NCBI GenBank assembly: GCA_964513075.1
Contig: CAZELR010000005.1
Coordinates: 1 to 64,000 of the forward strand
Direction: 5' to 3'
Source of the DNA: DAOUBP01 sp964513075
Lineage (GTDB): Bacteria > Chloroflexota > Anaerolineae > CG2-30-64-16
DNA: 64,000 nucleotides
The first letter of the stretch is position 1; each line of letters starts with the position of its first letter. Positions 35,136 through 42,851 of this stretch are shown here, one piece after another. A model generated the notes under the pieces. The model ran no database searches and was not told where the DNA came from. It saw nothing but the letters and a program-made list of their open reading frames with translations. Made by a program: the position numbers and the translations under genes.

Positions 35136-36343
35136 GCGCGATCAGTGCTTCAGAACAGCCTGCGCCGAGGTTCCCGGGCAGGATTCCTTCTCAGGCGCCG
35201 GCCTTGACGCCGCGGCAGCTCATCCGCCTGCTGCTGCTGCGGGCTGTGGGCCGCCTTTATCGCAAAGACAACGCATCCCGCGCGCCGCGCTCGCTGCTCC
35301 TGATCCGTCCGGATCATTTGGGTGATGTCCTTTTTTTGACCCCGGCATTGCATGTTTTGCGCCGCGCCTTGCCCGAAGCGCGCATCACGCTGCTAGTCGG
35401 TCCTTGGAGCCAGGGTATTGTGCAAGGTAATCCCGATCTGGACGCGGTTATCACGTGTCCTTTCCCGGGTTTTGAGCGCCGAGCTAAGGCCCATGCCTGG
35501 ACGCCCTATCGCCTATTACTGACCCAGGCGCGCGATCTGCACGACCGCGGCTATGAGGCGGCTGTGGTGCTGCGCTTCGATCACTGGTGGGGGGCATGGT
35601 TGGCGGCCGCGGCCGGCATCCCGCGGCGCATCGGCTACGACCTCCCTGAGACGCGACCGTTCCTGACTCACGCCTTGCCCTATACGCCCGGTCAACATGA
35701 AGTGCAGCAAAACGCGGCGCTGTTGGGGATGCTGTCCGGCGGCCTGGCCGGCTCGCCCGGCCCCACACGCTATCGTGTCACAGCCGAAGATCGAGCTTGG
35801 GCCGCAGCATGGCTGGAGGCCGCCGGCATCAGTCCGACCGCGCGCCTGGTGGCGATCCACCCCGGCGCGGGTGCGGCGGTCAAGCAGTGGCCGCCCAAAG
35901 CGTGGGCTGCGGTCGCCGATACCCTGGCCGCACAACACGACGCTCGCATTCTGCTGACCGGCAGCAGTGATGAGCGCACGCTGGCCGCTGCTGTTGCGCA
36001 GCAGCTCACTTGTTCGCCGCTGGAGGCTGCCGGCCAGACCACCTTGGGTCAGCTTGCCGCTTTGTACGAGCGCTGCGCAGCGGTGTTGGGGTCTGATTCG
36101 GGCCCGTTACACCTGGCGGTAGCGGTTGGGACACGGACAGTGCATCTTTTCGGTCCGGCGCCGGCGGCCGAGTTTGGACCGTGGGGTGATCCGGATGACC
36201 ATATCGTTTTGACGACTTCTTGGGCCTGTGCGCCGTGCCGTCGGCTGGATTGGCCAGCCCCTACGTTGGCGCAACATGCCTGTATCGCTGCAATCCGAAC
36301 TGAGGACGTGCTGCAGGCCGCAGCGGCGCTGTTGAGTCGCTAA
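35132..36343 (+). CDS. GT9-family (heptosyltransferase-like) glycosyltransferase
   Basis: 403 residues. GT9 hallmarks are LLIRPDHLGDVLFLTPALHVLRRALP near residues 50-75, VAIHPGAGAAVKQWPPKAWAAVAD, and the SDSGPLHLAVAVGTRTVHLFGP donor motif. In diderms these add heptose to LPS core. In a probably monoderm Chloroflexota cell the acceptor must be another glycan. Start GTG overlaps the previous stop (GTGA). Confidence 0.9.
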   Translation: MSAISASEQPAPRFPGRIPSQAPALTPRQLIRLLLLRAVGRLYRKDNASRAPRSLLLIRPDHLGDVLFLTPALHVLRRALPEARITLLVGPWSQGIVQGNPDLDAVITCPFPGFERRAKAHAWTPYRLLLTQARDLHDRGYEAAVVLRFDHWWGAWLAAAAGIPRRIGYDLPETRPFLTHALPYTPGQHEVQQNAALLGMLSGGLAGSPGPTRYRVTAEDRAWAAAWLEAAGISPTARLVAIHPGAGAAVKQWPPKAWAAVADTLAAQHDARILLTGSSDERTLAAAVAQQLTCSPLEAAGQTTLGQLAALYERCAAVLGSDSGPLHLAVAVGTRTVHLFGPAPAAEFGPWGDPDDHIVLTTSWACAPCRRLDWPAPTLAQHACIAAIRTEDVLQAAAALLSR

Positions 36344-36361
36344 CTGCAAGGAGAGACATCA

Positions 36362-37141
36362 ATGCCATCGACACCTATGCTGACCGTCATTGAAGAAGAC
36401 AAGCACTGGTGGTTCGCCAGCCGGACGCGTGCGATCCTGGCTTATTTGGATAAGTACGTGGGGACCGGTCGTGGGCTGCGCGTGTTGGATATCGGGTGCG
36501 GTGCGGCCAACATGGCACATCATCTGCGCCATTACGGTCACGTGGTGGGCGTGGACAACAATCCGCGGCCGTTGGACGTAGCGCGCCAGCGCGGGATGGA
36601 GGTCCGCCAGGGGACGGCGGATGCGCTGCCGTTCGGCGCGGAGGAGTTCGACCTGGTAGCGATGCTTGATACGGTAGAGCACGTGCCGGCAGAAGAAAAG
36701 GCCTTTGAGGAATGCGCACGCGTGCTGCGCAGCCCTGACCCCGCAGCGGGCCGGCCGGGCGGGCGGCTGCTGGTGACCGTGCCGGCCTTCATGTTTCTGT
36801 GGAGTCATAACGACGTCATCAATATGCACCAACGTCGCTACACCGTGCCGGAATTGAGGGCGAAATTGGCGCAGCACGGCTTTAAAGTGCTGCGCATCTC
36901 CTATAATAACTTCTTCATCTTTCCGCTGGCTGCCGCGTTGATTTTGTTGCGTCGCGACCGGGCCGAGCCCGAACTGGCTTCGCCCCATTTCGATGATGAC
37001 TCATACCAGGTGGAGATGGAACCCGCGTCCCCGCTGGTCAATCGCGTCTTGACCTGGGTGGGAAAGCTGGAAACCGCTTTACTGCGTCGCATCAGCCTGC
37101 CCTTTGGCACGTCGATCATTGCGATTGCGGAGAAGGGATAG
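36362..37141 (+). CDS. Class I SAM-dependent methyltransferase
   Basis: 259 residues. Motif I is VLDIGCGAANMAHHL (about 41-55), the acidic end of strand 2 is VVGVDNNP, and motif IV is DLVAMLDTVEHV. The EDKHWWFASRTRAIL opening is typical of methyltransferases found in glycan clusters. It is 18 bases after the GT9 gene with AAGGAGA upstream, so it belongs to the same operon. The acceptor is probably a sugar or lipid-linked glycan. Confidence 0.87.
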   Translation: MPSTPMLTVIEEDKHWWFASRTRAILAYLDKYVGTGRGLRVLDIGCGAANMAHHLRHYGHVVGVDNNPRPLDVARQRGMEVRQGTADALPFGAEEFDLVAMLDTVEHVPAEEKAFEECARVLRSPDPAAGRPGGRLLVTVPAFMFLWSHNDVINMHQRRYTVPELRAKLAQHGFKVLRISYNNFFIFPLAAALILLRRDRAEPELASPHFDDDSYQVEMEPASPLVNRVLTWVGKLETALLRRISLPFGTSIIAIAEKG

Positions 37142-37157
37142 GCAGGCGGTCTTTCTC

Positions 37158-38180
37158 TCACCAATCCAGCGCTAAGATCCCCGCCAGGTCCTCTGCCGTA
37201 TAGCTGCCGCGCACGCGCACCCGCTTCAACGCGAAGATGTCGTCCAGGGTGTGCGTCGCGCCCTGCTCGGTTGATAGCCCACCCCAGTAATACGCCGATC
37301 GGTATACGGCGATGGTCTGTGCGTCGTACTCCCCCGAAGGATAAGTGATCCAGCGCGGGTGATAGCCCAAGTGCTCCTGAATTGCCTCCATGGCCCCCAG
37401 GGCGTGCCATATCAGGTAGTCGATTGAGCCTCCCTTCTGGCTTGGGATGTGGTAGCGTGCATGTGAACCGAAACGTTGCCCGGCGACGGCCATCTCCTCG
37501 ATCTGTGACCAGTTCATATAGCCCGGTGTTTCAGCGCTTATCACATCCGTCATAATGGAAAAGTGCCCGATCATGCCGTACTTTTCAAGCAATGGGAAGG
37601 CATTAAGGAAGTTGTCCTCGTAGCCATCATCGAAGGTCAGGATGATCGGTTTGGGCGGCAGTGAACGCCCTTGTGTTAGCGCGTAGAGCAGGTCGTCCAG
37701 CGTGATGGTCTCATAGCCAGCCTGGCGCAGATATTGCAGGTGGTTCTCGAAGCGCTCGGGCGTCACGGACATATCGCGGCGGTAGATGTCTGCATCGGCA
37801 GGAGGCTCGGACACGTAATGATACATCAGGATCGGCGCATGCAACGTCCGAGCCACGCCATCAGGGGTGGGACCCAACGTCGGGGTCGCGGTCGCAGTCG
37901 GGGCAGCCGTGCCGGTGGGGGTTCGGGAAGGTGTGGCCGCTGCCGGGTTGATAGCAGTAGGCAACGCGGCTAGCACCGGGGGAGGCGTTTGTGTTGCGGC
38001 GCTGGTTGCAGAGGGCTCCGGTGCACGATGCGCGGGCGTCGGCGCGTTGGTGGGGCTGGCTGTCGATGGCAGGCCAGGCGGCGTGGTCTGCGCGCCCTGC
38101 GAGCAGCCACTTAGGAGCAACAGCAGAATAGATCCCGCCAGAAACAGCCTGGCCGGCGCCATGTCCAAGATACTAATCAT
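37158..38180 (-). CDS. Polysaccharide deacetylase lipoprotein
   Basis: 340 residues. A lipobox (LLLLLSGCSQG) and a long Pro/Thr/Ala linker are followed by a NodB-type domain. The catalytic TFDDGYEDNF motif carries the base and a metal Asp; the metal His pair is in FGSHARYH; and a later WITYPSGEYD provides motif 3. It removes acetyl groups from N-acetylated polysaccharide outside the membrane. It is convergent with the glycan operon. The start at 38180 has CAGG upstream; 38162 is an alternative. Confidence 0.85.
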   Translation of the reverse strand: MISILDMAPARLFLAGSILLLLLSGCSQGAQTTPPGLPSTASPTNAPTPAHRAPEPSATSAATQTPPPVLAALPTAINPAAATPSRTPTGTAAPTATATPTLGPTPDGVARTLHAPILMYHYVSEPPADADIYRRDMSVTPERFENHLQYLRQAGYETITLDDLLYALTQGRSLPPKPIILTFDDGYEDNFLNAFPLLEKYGMIGHFSIMTDVISAETPGYMNWSQIEEMAVAGQRFGSHARYHIPSQKGGSIDYLIWHALGAMEAIQEHLGYHPRWITYPSGEYDAQTIAVYRSAYYWGGLSTEQGATHTLDDIFALKRVRVRGSYTAEDLAGILALDW

Positions 38181-38186
38181 CAACAC

Positions 38187-38635
38187 CTGTCCCGAAGAAA
38201 AGGATAAACCAAGGTCTTGTTTGTGTCAATACTGCTCCTCAGCCCTTCTCGGCACGACCGGGCCATCGTGGTTTTCGCGCATTATGATAATGACTATCGT
38301 TAGTGTATTTTGCAGCACACTATGTTCATAGAGAGAAAAGCTAAAATTCGCCAAAAAAAGAGTTGACAAGTTTTGGATAGTATTGTATTATCTGATTGTA
38401 ACTGCGAAACATGCCACTCATATTGATTTCTTCAATCGGCATAAATCCTCATTAATATGTGGATGTGTTGGCTGATCAAAGTGTTGTGGCAGTCAAACCG
38501 GAACGTAAGTTTGTCATCTGTGTTGTTGAACCACGTTGCGGTCGAATTGCGGGACGTCCTCTTCTGGTTCGGGGGCAAGCGGCACTGGGCGAACGGTTCA
38601 GCGCCGAAAACATCTATTTTTAAGGAGGTGCGATT
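38187..38635. other. 449-base AT-rich intergenic region with a divergent control zone
   Basis: It separates the deacetylase and RpiR genes. Seen here: a Fur-box-like stretch ATGATAATGACTATCG (about 38285-38300), an A-rich run, one strong promoter (38363-38391) and a leader of about 240 bases before the RpiR gene. Short ORFs in the leader have no support. Confidence 0.5.
38363..38391 (+). promoter_or_regulatory. Near-consensus promoter upstream of the RpiR-family gene
   Basis: TTGACA (38363-38368), a 17-base spacer and TATTAT (38386-38391), in AT-rich DNA. The first start codon with a Shine-Dalgarno (AAGGAGG) is at 38636. Confidence 0.7.
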
Positions 38636-39460
38636 ATGTTCAGGGAACAGATCCGTAAGCACTATGACCACTTGTCGCGAAGTTACCGCAGGGTTGCTGA
38701 CTTCATCCTGAGCGACTATCGAACGGCCGCTTTCATGACCGCGGCTGCGTTGGCGGATGCCGTCGACGTGGATACGACGACGGTAGTTCGTTTTGCGCAA
38801 CGTTTGGGCTATCCGGGCTTTCCAGAGTTGATTGAGGATATCCAGGTGCAGGTTAAGCTTGAACTGAGCCAGACCTATGCCAATCCTGTCGAGGAAGACG
38901 GGCTGCACACCAAGGTGCAGGTTATGTTGGCCAGGGATCGCACAAACCTGGAGAAGGCATTGGCCCATAACACCTTGGATACGCTCGAGAATATCTTGGA
39001 TATGCTCCGGGCTGCGCCGCGCATTGTGGTCACGGGCGAGTCATACGCTGCACCGCTAGCGAAATCCTTCGCCGGCATGTTGCGAGAGGCTGGCTTGCCG
39101 GTGGTCTACGCCGAAGGGGACGTCTACGATCGCGCTGCCGCGCTGGGTCGCCTGGTGCGCAAAGAGGTTGTGATCGGAATGAGTTCTGTCGAGGGCGCGT
39201 CGGGCGTCGCTCAACTGCTGCGTTACGCGCGCAGCGAGGGGGCCATCACGTTGGCCTGCTCGCCCAGTCTCAGCAGCCAGGCAGCCAGGTCGGCCGAACA
39301 CCTTTTGTATGCTCCCGGCGAGTCTGAAGGCACCATCCCCAGCCTGACGAGCCTGTACGCGATTTGCACGGCAATCGCCCAGACACTGGTTGCCATGCTG
39401 CCGGAAGCCGCTGCGAAGCGCGCTGCAGAAATCAAGCACGCCCTTGCAGCGCTGGCGTAA
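38636..39460 (+). CDS. MurR/RpiR-family transcriptional regulator
   Basis: 274 residues. The N-terminal HTH_6 domain (about 1-77; LADAVDVDTTTVVRFAQRLGYPGF) is followed by a SIS sugar-phosphate-binding domain (about 115-245; IVVTGESYAAPLAKSFAGML, VVIGMSSVEGASGVAQLL). Such proteins sense phosphosugars and control sugar-catabolism genes. No sugar operon is adjacent, so the target is unknown, and its long leader suggests it is itself regulated. Confidence 0.9.
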   Translation: MFREQIRKHYDHLSRSYRRVADFILSDYRTAAFMTAAALADAVDVDTTTVVRFAQRLGYPGFPELIEDIQVQVKLELSQTYANPVEEDGLHTKVQVMLARDRTNLEKALAHNTLDTLENILDMLRAAPRIVVTGESYAAPLAKSFAGMLREAGLPVVYAEGDVYDRAAALGRLVRKEVVIGMSSVEGASGVAQLLRYARSEGAITLACSPSLSSQAARSAEHLLYAPGESEGTIPSLTSLYAICTAIAQTLVAMLPEAAAKRAAEIKHALAALA

Positions 39461-39508
39461 CATCGATCAGTGCGAAATCGGGGGCCAGCTTAATAGTGTC
39501 CCTGCCGG

Positions 39509-39545
39509 GCTATGGCGGCGCGTAAGCAGTAAGCGCCGCCATAGC
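39509..39545. terminator. Bidirectional terminator between convergent genes
   Basis: GCTATGGCGGCGC (39509-39521) and GCGCCGCCATAGC (39533-39545) form a perfect 13-bp stem with an 11-base loop. Confidence 0.65.
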
Positions 39546-39561
39546 TCACAACTCCCCGCTT

Positions 39562-40986
39562 TTATGTGCTTATCGCAGGGATGCGTTTTTCTGAATCGAG
39601 CAATGTCCCCAACGCGAGAAACGCGAGAATATAACCCAGATAGTTCTCGTTCAAGAAGCGTGAAAAGAAGAAGAACGCCAACAGGAACAGGGCATAACCC
39701 CAAGCCGCACGAGCCGGTGTGTTATCAGCGCTTTGCTTTTTCAGCAACACCAGGAGTAACGGTAGGCTGACGACCACTTCGGTCAGCCAGAAGGGCCAAT
39801 AAGCGAAGCGATCTTTCACCCAGCCCAGGGCTAACACCAGGTTCGAGGCGCCCCACCCCCAGATTTGATATGCAGTCTCCGATGTTCCAGCCGACCAGCG
39901 CCAAACATCATCGAACAACGCGGCCGGGTCCCAGATCAGGTAGGGTCCCACGATCAGCGCGGTCACGGCCAGGGCCGGCCAACCAGCGCGCCAAGCCCGC
40001 CTCAGCCAGACCGCCGGACGACGCCAGAGATCGCATGGGTCGCCGTCTGCGACCAAGACCAGATAGAACGGCGCGAGGAACCACGCGGTGGGTTTGCTGG
40101 CACAGGCCAACCCCAATGCTGCGGCCGAAGCGATCTGCCACTTACGGCTTGCCTCCGGCGCCAATCCTTGCCTATACAGCCACAGGCTCAATATGATCCA
40201 GGCCAACACAAAGCTATCGTTCTGCCCATAGATCAGGTCGGAACCCATGATCGGGTTCAATCCCAATAGCATCACCAGCAGCAGCTTGTTCTGTTTGCTG
40301 CGTGTCAGGCCAGGGGTCAACAGCAGCGTGACAACAAACAGCAGTAGATAGACAAAGCGCTGGTCGTACCAGCCGAGAGTCGCATCAGCTAGCAGTTTGA
40401 ATGGAGCTGAGAAAAGAAACGTCCACGGCAGATATGGGTAGTGATAGAGCGCCGTGCGAAATTCGTTGATGCCCCATTCCGCCATCGGCGTCTCGACATA
40501 GTCCGCTACGTAGGGGTTTTGTCCGTCCAACAGATATTCGATGGTAGCCTCAGTCTGAATCACGCCGCCATCATGGCTGTAGCTTGCTGGGCCGCTGTTT
40601 TGGCGCAAAAGGATCAGCTTCAGACTGGGTGCGCCGACTGTCAGGAGGATGATGGCCCAGATCAGCACCAGGCTGATCCAGTAACGCAGACGCTCCCCCC
40701 GCACGAACTCGGCAACCAGTAGATAGGCCAACAGGCAGCTGAGGGCAGCCACAATCAGCAGCAGGCCGACCGGGTCCACCAATTGCTGTTGGGCCAACAG
40801 CGTTGCAGCTTGTGGTGAAAACAACTGGCCCAGCCAGGGATGACGCGCGACATCAGCCTGGCGCAGGGGCAGCACTGCTCCCTCTGCCAAAGTGTCAATG
40901 CGGATGCGAGCTACGACCAGCACCGCCAACACCAGGGCATCCAGGCGCCGTTGCAACGATGAAGTAACAAAGAAATTCTGCACCAT
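39562..40986 (-). CDS. Polytopic membrane protein, GT-C / DUF2029-like
   Basis: 474 residues with about ten to twelve hydrophobic segments. After the third segment comes an extracytoplasmic loop containing DGGVIQTEATIEYLLDGQNPY, similar to GT87/DUF2029-type polyprenyl-phosphate-dependent mannosyltransferases. Catalytic assignment is tentative. The ATG at 40986 is preferred: the upstream ATG at 41004 overlaps the TATAAT box (40998-40993), which stands 6 bases from 40986. Confidence 0.7.
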   Translation of the reverse strand: MVQNFFVTSSLQRRLDALVLAVLVVARIRIDTLAEGAVLPLRQADVARHPWLGQLFSPQAATLLAQQQLVDPVGLLLIVAALSCLLAYLLVAEFVRGERLRYWISLVLIWAIILLTVGAPSLKLILLRQNSGPASYSHDGGVIQTEATIEYLLDGQNPYVADYVETPMAEWGINEFRTALYHYPYLPWTFLFSAPFKLLADATLGWYDQRFVYLLLFVVTLLLTPGLTRSKQNKLLLVMLLGLNPIMGSDLIYGQNDSFVLAWIILSLWLYRQGLAPEASRKWQIASAAALGLACASKPTAWFLAPFYLVLVADGDPCDLWRRPAVWLRRAWRAGWPALAVTALIVGPYLIWDPAALFDDVWRWSAGTSETAYQIWGWGASNLVLALGWVKDRFAYWPFWLTEVVVSLPLLLVLLKKQSADNTPARAAWGYALFLLAFFFFSRFLNENYLGYILAFLALGTLLDSEKRIPAIST

Positions 40987-40992
40987 GCCCTT

Positions 40993-40998
40993 ATTATA
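40993..40998 (-). promoter_or_regulatory. TATAAT box 6 bases before the GT-C-like start codon
   Basis: On the minus strand TATAAT is followed by AAGGGC and ATG. The -35 is weak (TACGCA at 17 bases). Probably a leaderless transcript. Confidence 0.5.
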
Positions 40999-41050
40999 AA
41001 TCATCTGCCGGCGCTTGCGTAGTTCTTGACCAGGCGCATCGGTTGGTACT

Positions 41051-41079
41051 TTGTCATTTGTTGCAGTTCAACCTATAAT
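41051..41079 (+). promoter_or_regulatory. Promoter of the CRP/FNR-family gene
   Basis: TTGTCA (41051-41056), a 17-base spacer and TATAAT (41074-41079). The first ATG is 10 bases downstream (41090), so any 5' leader is only about 3 bases. Confidence 0.7.
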
Positions 41080-41089
41080 CATTTTGTTG

Positions 41090-41794
41090 ATGGGGAGGTT
41101 TGAAGTCAATCTCAAGGGGGCCAGCGTGGACCAGAAACTCGATTATCTTTCGGATGTCGATTTGTTCCGCGATCTTTCCGAGCGTGACATGGTGGAACTT
41201 GATCGCATGACGACGATCACCAACGTGTTGCGGGGACGTGTTTTCTATCAGCCTGAGGATGTCAGTGAGGTGCTTTTTTTGATCAAAGAGGGGCGGGTGC
41301 AGCTTTATCGCATCTCGCCTGAGGGCAAGAAGCTGGTCATTGCCACCTTGGGGCCCGGGACGGTCTTTGGCGAGATGGCGCTCTTGGGCCAGCAAATGCA
41401 TAACGCGTTTGCGGAGGCGCTGGATGACTGTCTTATCCTGGTGATGAGCCGTGCCGATCTGGAGCGCCTGATCCTTAATAAGCCCAGCGTAGGGCTGCGC
41501 ATGCTGGAAATCACTGGCCGGCGGCTGAACGATGCTGAGATGCGGTTGGAAGATATGGCTTTCAAGGGCATCCCGGCGCGTCTGGCGTCCCTTTTGCTGC
41601 GTCTGGCGGCTGAGCGTGGCTCCAACGAGATTATCGGCTTGACGCATCAAGACCTGGCCGAGACTATCGGGACCTATCGCGAGACCGCGACTCAGGTCCT
41701 GAACGATCTCAAAGTTCAGGGTCTGATCGAAATTGGGCGTAAGAGGATCGATCTACTGGATCCCGAACGGTTAGCCCAGGTTGCGCGGAGTTGA
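41090..41794 (+). CDS. CRP/FNR-family transcriptional regulator
   Basis: 234 residues. A cyclic-nucleotide-binding-type beta-roll (about 20-130; GRVQLYRISPEGKKLVIATLGPGTVFGEMALLGQ) is followed by a dimerisation helix and a C-terminal winged helix (TIGTYRETATQVLNDLKVQGLIE). No N-terminal Cys cluster of FNR is present, so oxygen sensing by 4Fe-4S is unlikely; the effector is unknown. A GTG at about 41126 with AGGGGG upstream is an alternative start. Confidence 0.88.
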   Translation: MGRFEVNLKGASVDQKLDYLSDVDLFRDLSERDMVELDRMTTITNVLRGRVFYQPEDVSEVLFLIKEGRVQLYRISPEGKKLVIATLGPGTVFGEMALLGQQMHNAFAEALDDCLILVMSRADLERLILNKPSVGLRMLEITGRRLNDAEMRLEDMAFKGIPARLASLLLRLAAERGSNEIIGLTHQDLAETIGTYRETATQVLNDLKVQGLIEIGRKRIDLLDPERLAQVARS

Positions 41795-41834
41795 GTTGCT
41801 TTGTGTGTTTCGGTTCAAAAGCTGCGTGCGCGGT

Positions 41835-41863
41835 TTGACAAACGCTCGCAGCCGTTTTAGAAT
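41835..41863 (+). promoter_or_regulatory. Near-consensus promoter of the ferredoxin gene
   Basis: TTGACA (41835-41840), a 17-base spacer and TAGAAT (41858-41863). The leader carries a 6-bp hairpin GACGAC/GTCGTC (41881-41900) before the AGGAGG site. Confidence 0.75.
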
Positions 41864-41937
41864 AGTGTTGCTTTGCCGCTGACGACTTGCAAGGGTCGTC
41901 ACTCATTATGGTAGCTACTAAGTTTAGGAGGAACAAG

Positions 41938-42216
41938 ATGCCCCATGTGATTTTCGACCTGTGCATCCGCGACGGCGCCTGTGCGGAGGTCTGCCCCGTC
42001 GAATGCATCGTGCCCGGTGAACCGGAGTCAGAATGGCCCTGGTTCTACATCGACCCTGATACCTGTATCGACTGCGGCGCTTGCCAGCCCGAATGCCCGG
42101 TTGACGCAATTCGTCCTGAGGATGACCTGAAGGATGAGTTCCCGGAGTATGTGGGTGCTATCGAACTCAATGCCCGGTACTTCTCCGAAGGACCCGGGTA
42201 TGCCAGCAAGAAGTAA
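41938..42216 (+). CDS. 7Fe/8Fe-type dicluster ferredoxin
   Basis: 92 residues. Cys residues are at 9, 15, 19 and 23, then 43, 46, 49 and 53 (CIDCGACQPECP). The first motif (C-x5-C-x3-CP) lacks the middle Cys of a 4Fe site, so a 3Fe-4S plus 4Fe-4S content is likely, as in Thermus- or mycobacterial-type ferredoxins. It shuttles electrons in the cytoplasm; the AOR at 17-19 kb is a possible partner. AGGAGG precedes the ATG and its own strong promoter lies upstream. Confidence 0.9.
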   Translation: MPHVIFDLCIRDGACAEVCPVECIVPGEPESEWPWFYIDPDTCIDCGACQPECPVDAIRPEDDLKDEFPEYVGAIELNARYFSEGPGYASKK

Positions 42217-42241
42217 CCTACACCGATAAATGCCGTGTTTT

Positions 42242-42272
42242 GCAGGCCCCTGCCTTGGCAGGGGCCTGCGTT
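42242..42272 (+). terminator. Terminator hairpin after the ferredoxin gene
   Basis: GCAGGCCCCTGCC and GGCAGGGGCCTGC pair around a short TT-type loop, followed by GTTTT. Confidence 0.7.
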
Positions 42273-42293
42273 TTATCCGGAAATGGCAGCAAG

Positions 42294-42776
42294 ATGGTGG
42301 AAGACCGTTCGGCGCGGATGTATCCTGCGCGACCGTTAGTCGGCGTGGGTGCCGTGGTATGGGATGGCGAGCGCGTGCTTCTCGAACGGCGCGGACAGCC
42401 GCCGGGGCAAGGCTCTTGGGCCCTGCCGGGTGGCCTGATCGACGTAGGCGAGACCGCCGCAGACGCGGTCCAGCGCGAGGTGCGCGAGGAGTGCGGCATC
42501 GAGGTAGCGGTTGGCCCGGTGTTGGGGTTGTTCGAGCCGGTCCAGTACGATTCCGATGGCCGCATTCGGTATCATTACGTGGTGATCGATTTCCTGGCCA
42601 CCTATCAATCGGGCGTTGTGCAGGCGGGTGATGACGCAGCCGAGCTCAGTTGGGCGAGGCCTGACGAGTTGGATGGTTATGCGTTGCACCCCGCCACCCG
42701 TGAAATGATCGAGCGAGGCTTGGCCGTGGGCGCTGATCCGGTTGAGTCGCGGAGATCACCCTCTGTGGCCGGGTAG
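42294..42776 (+). CDS. Nudix hydrolase
   Basis: 160 residues. The Nudix box is GGLIDVGETAADAVQREVREECGIEV, matching GX5EX7REUXEEXGU, with metal-binding Glu residues. It hydrolyses nucleoside diphosphates linked to another moiety; ADP-ribose or 8-oxo-dGTP are usual candidates, and the substrate is unclear. The ATG at 42294 lies beyond the terminator hairpin; the frame extending upstream overlaps it. Confidence 0.87.
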   Translation: MVEDRSARMYPARPLVGVGAVVWDGERVLLERRGQPPGQGSWALPGGLIDVGETAADAVQREVREECGIEVAVGPVLGLFEPVQYDSDGRIRYHYVVIDFLATYQSGVVQAGDDAAELSWARPDELDGYALHPATREMIERGLAVGADPVESRRSPSVAG

Positions 42777-42851
42777 GATCCTCAGGTTGTCGCAGACACG
42801 CCGGGCGCCAGCACAGCAGCTGAGCCGCTCTTTACTGCCAAAGGAGGCAGC

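Noticed and set aside
38282..38302. Fur-box-like ATGATAATGACTATCG
   Set aside because: Resembles the GATAATGATAATCATTATC consensus only partly, and no iron genes are adjacent; it may be chance in AT-rich DNA.
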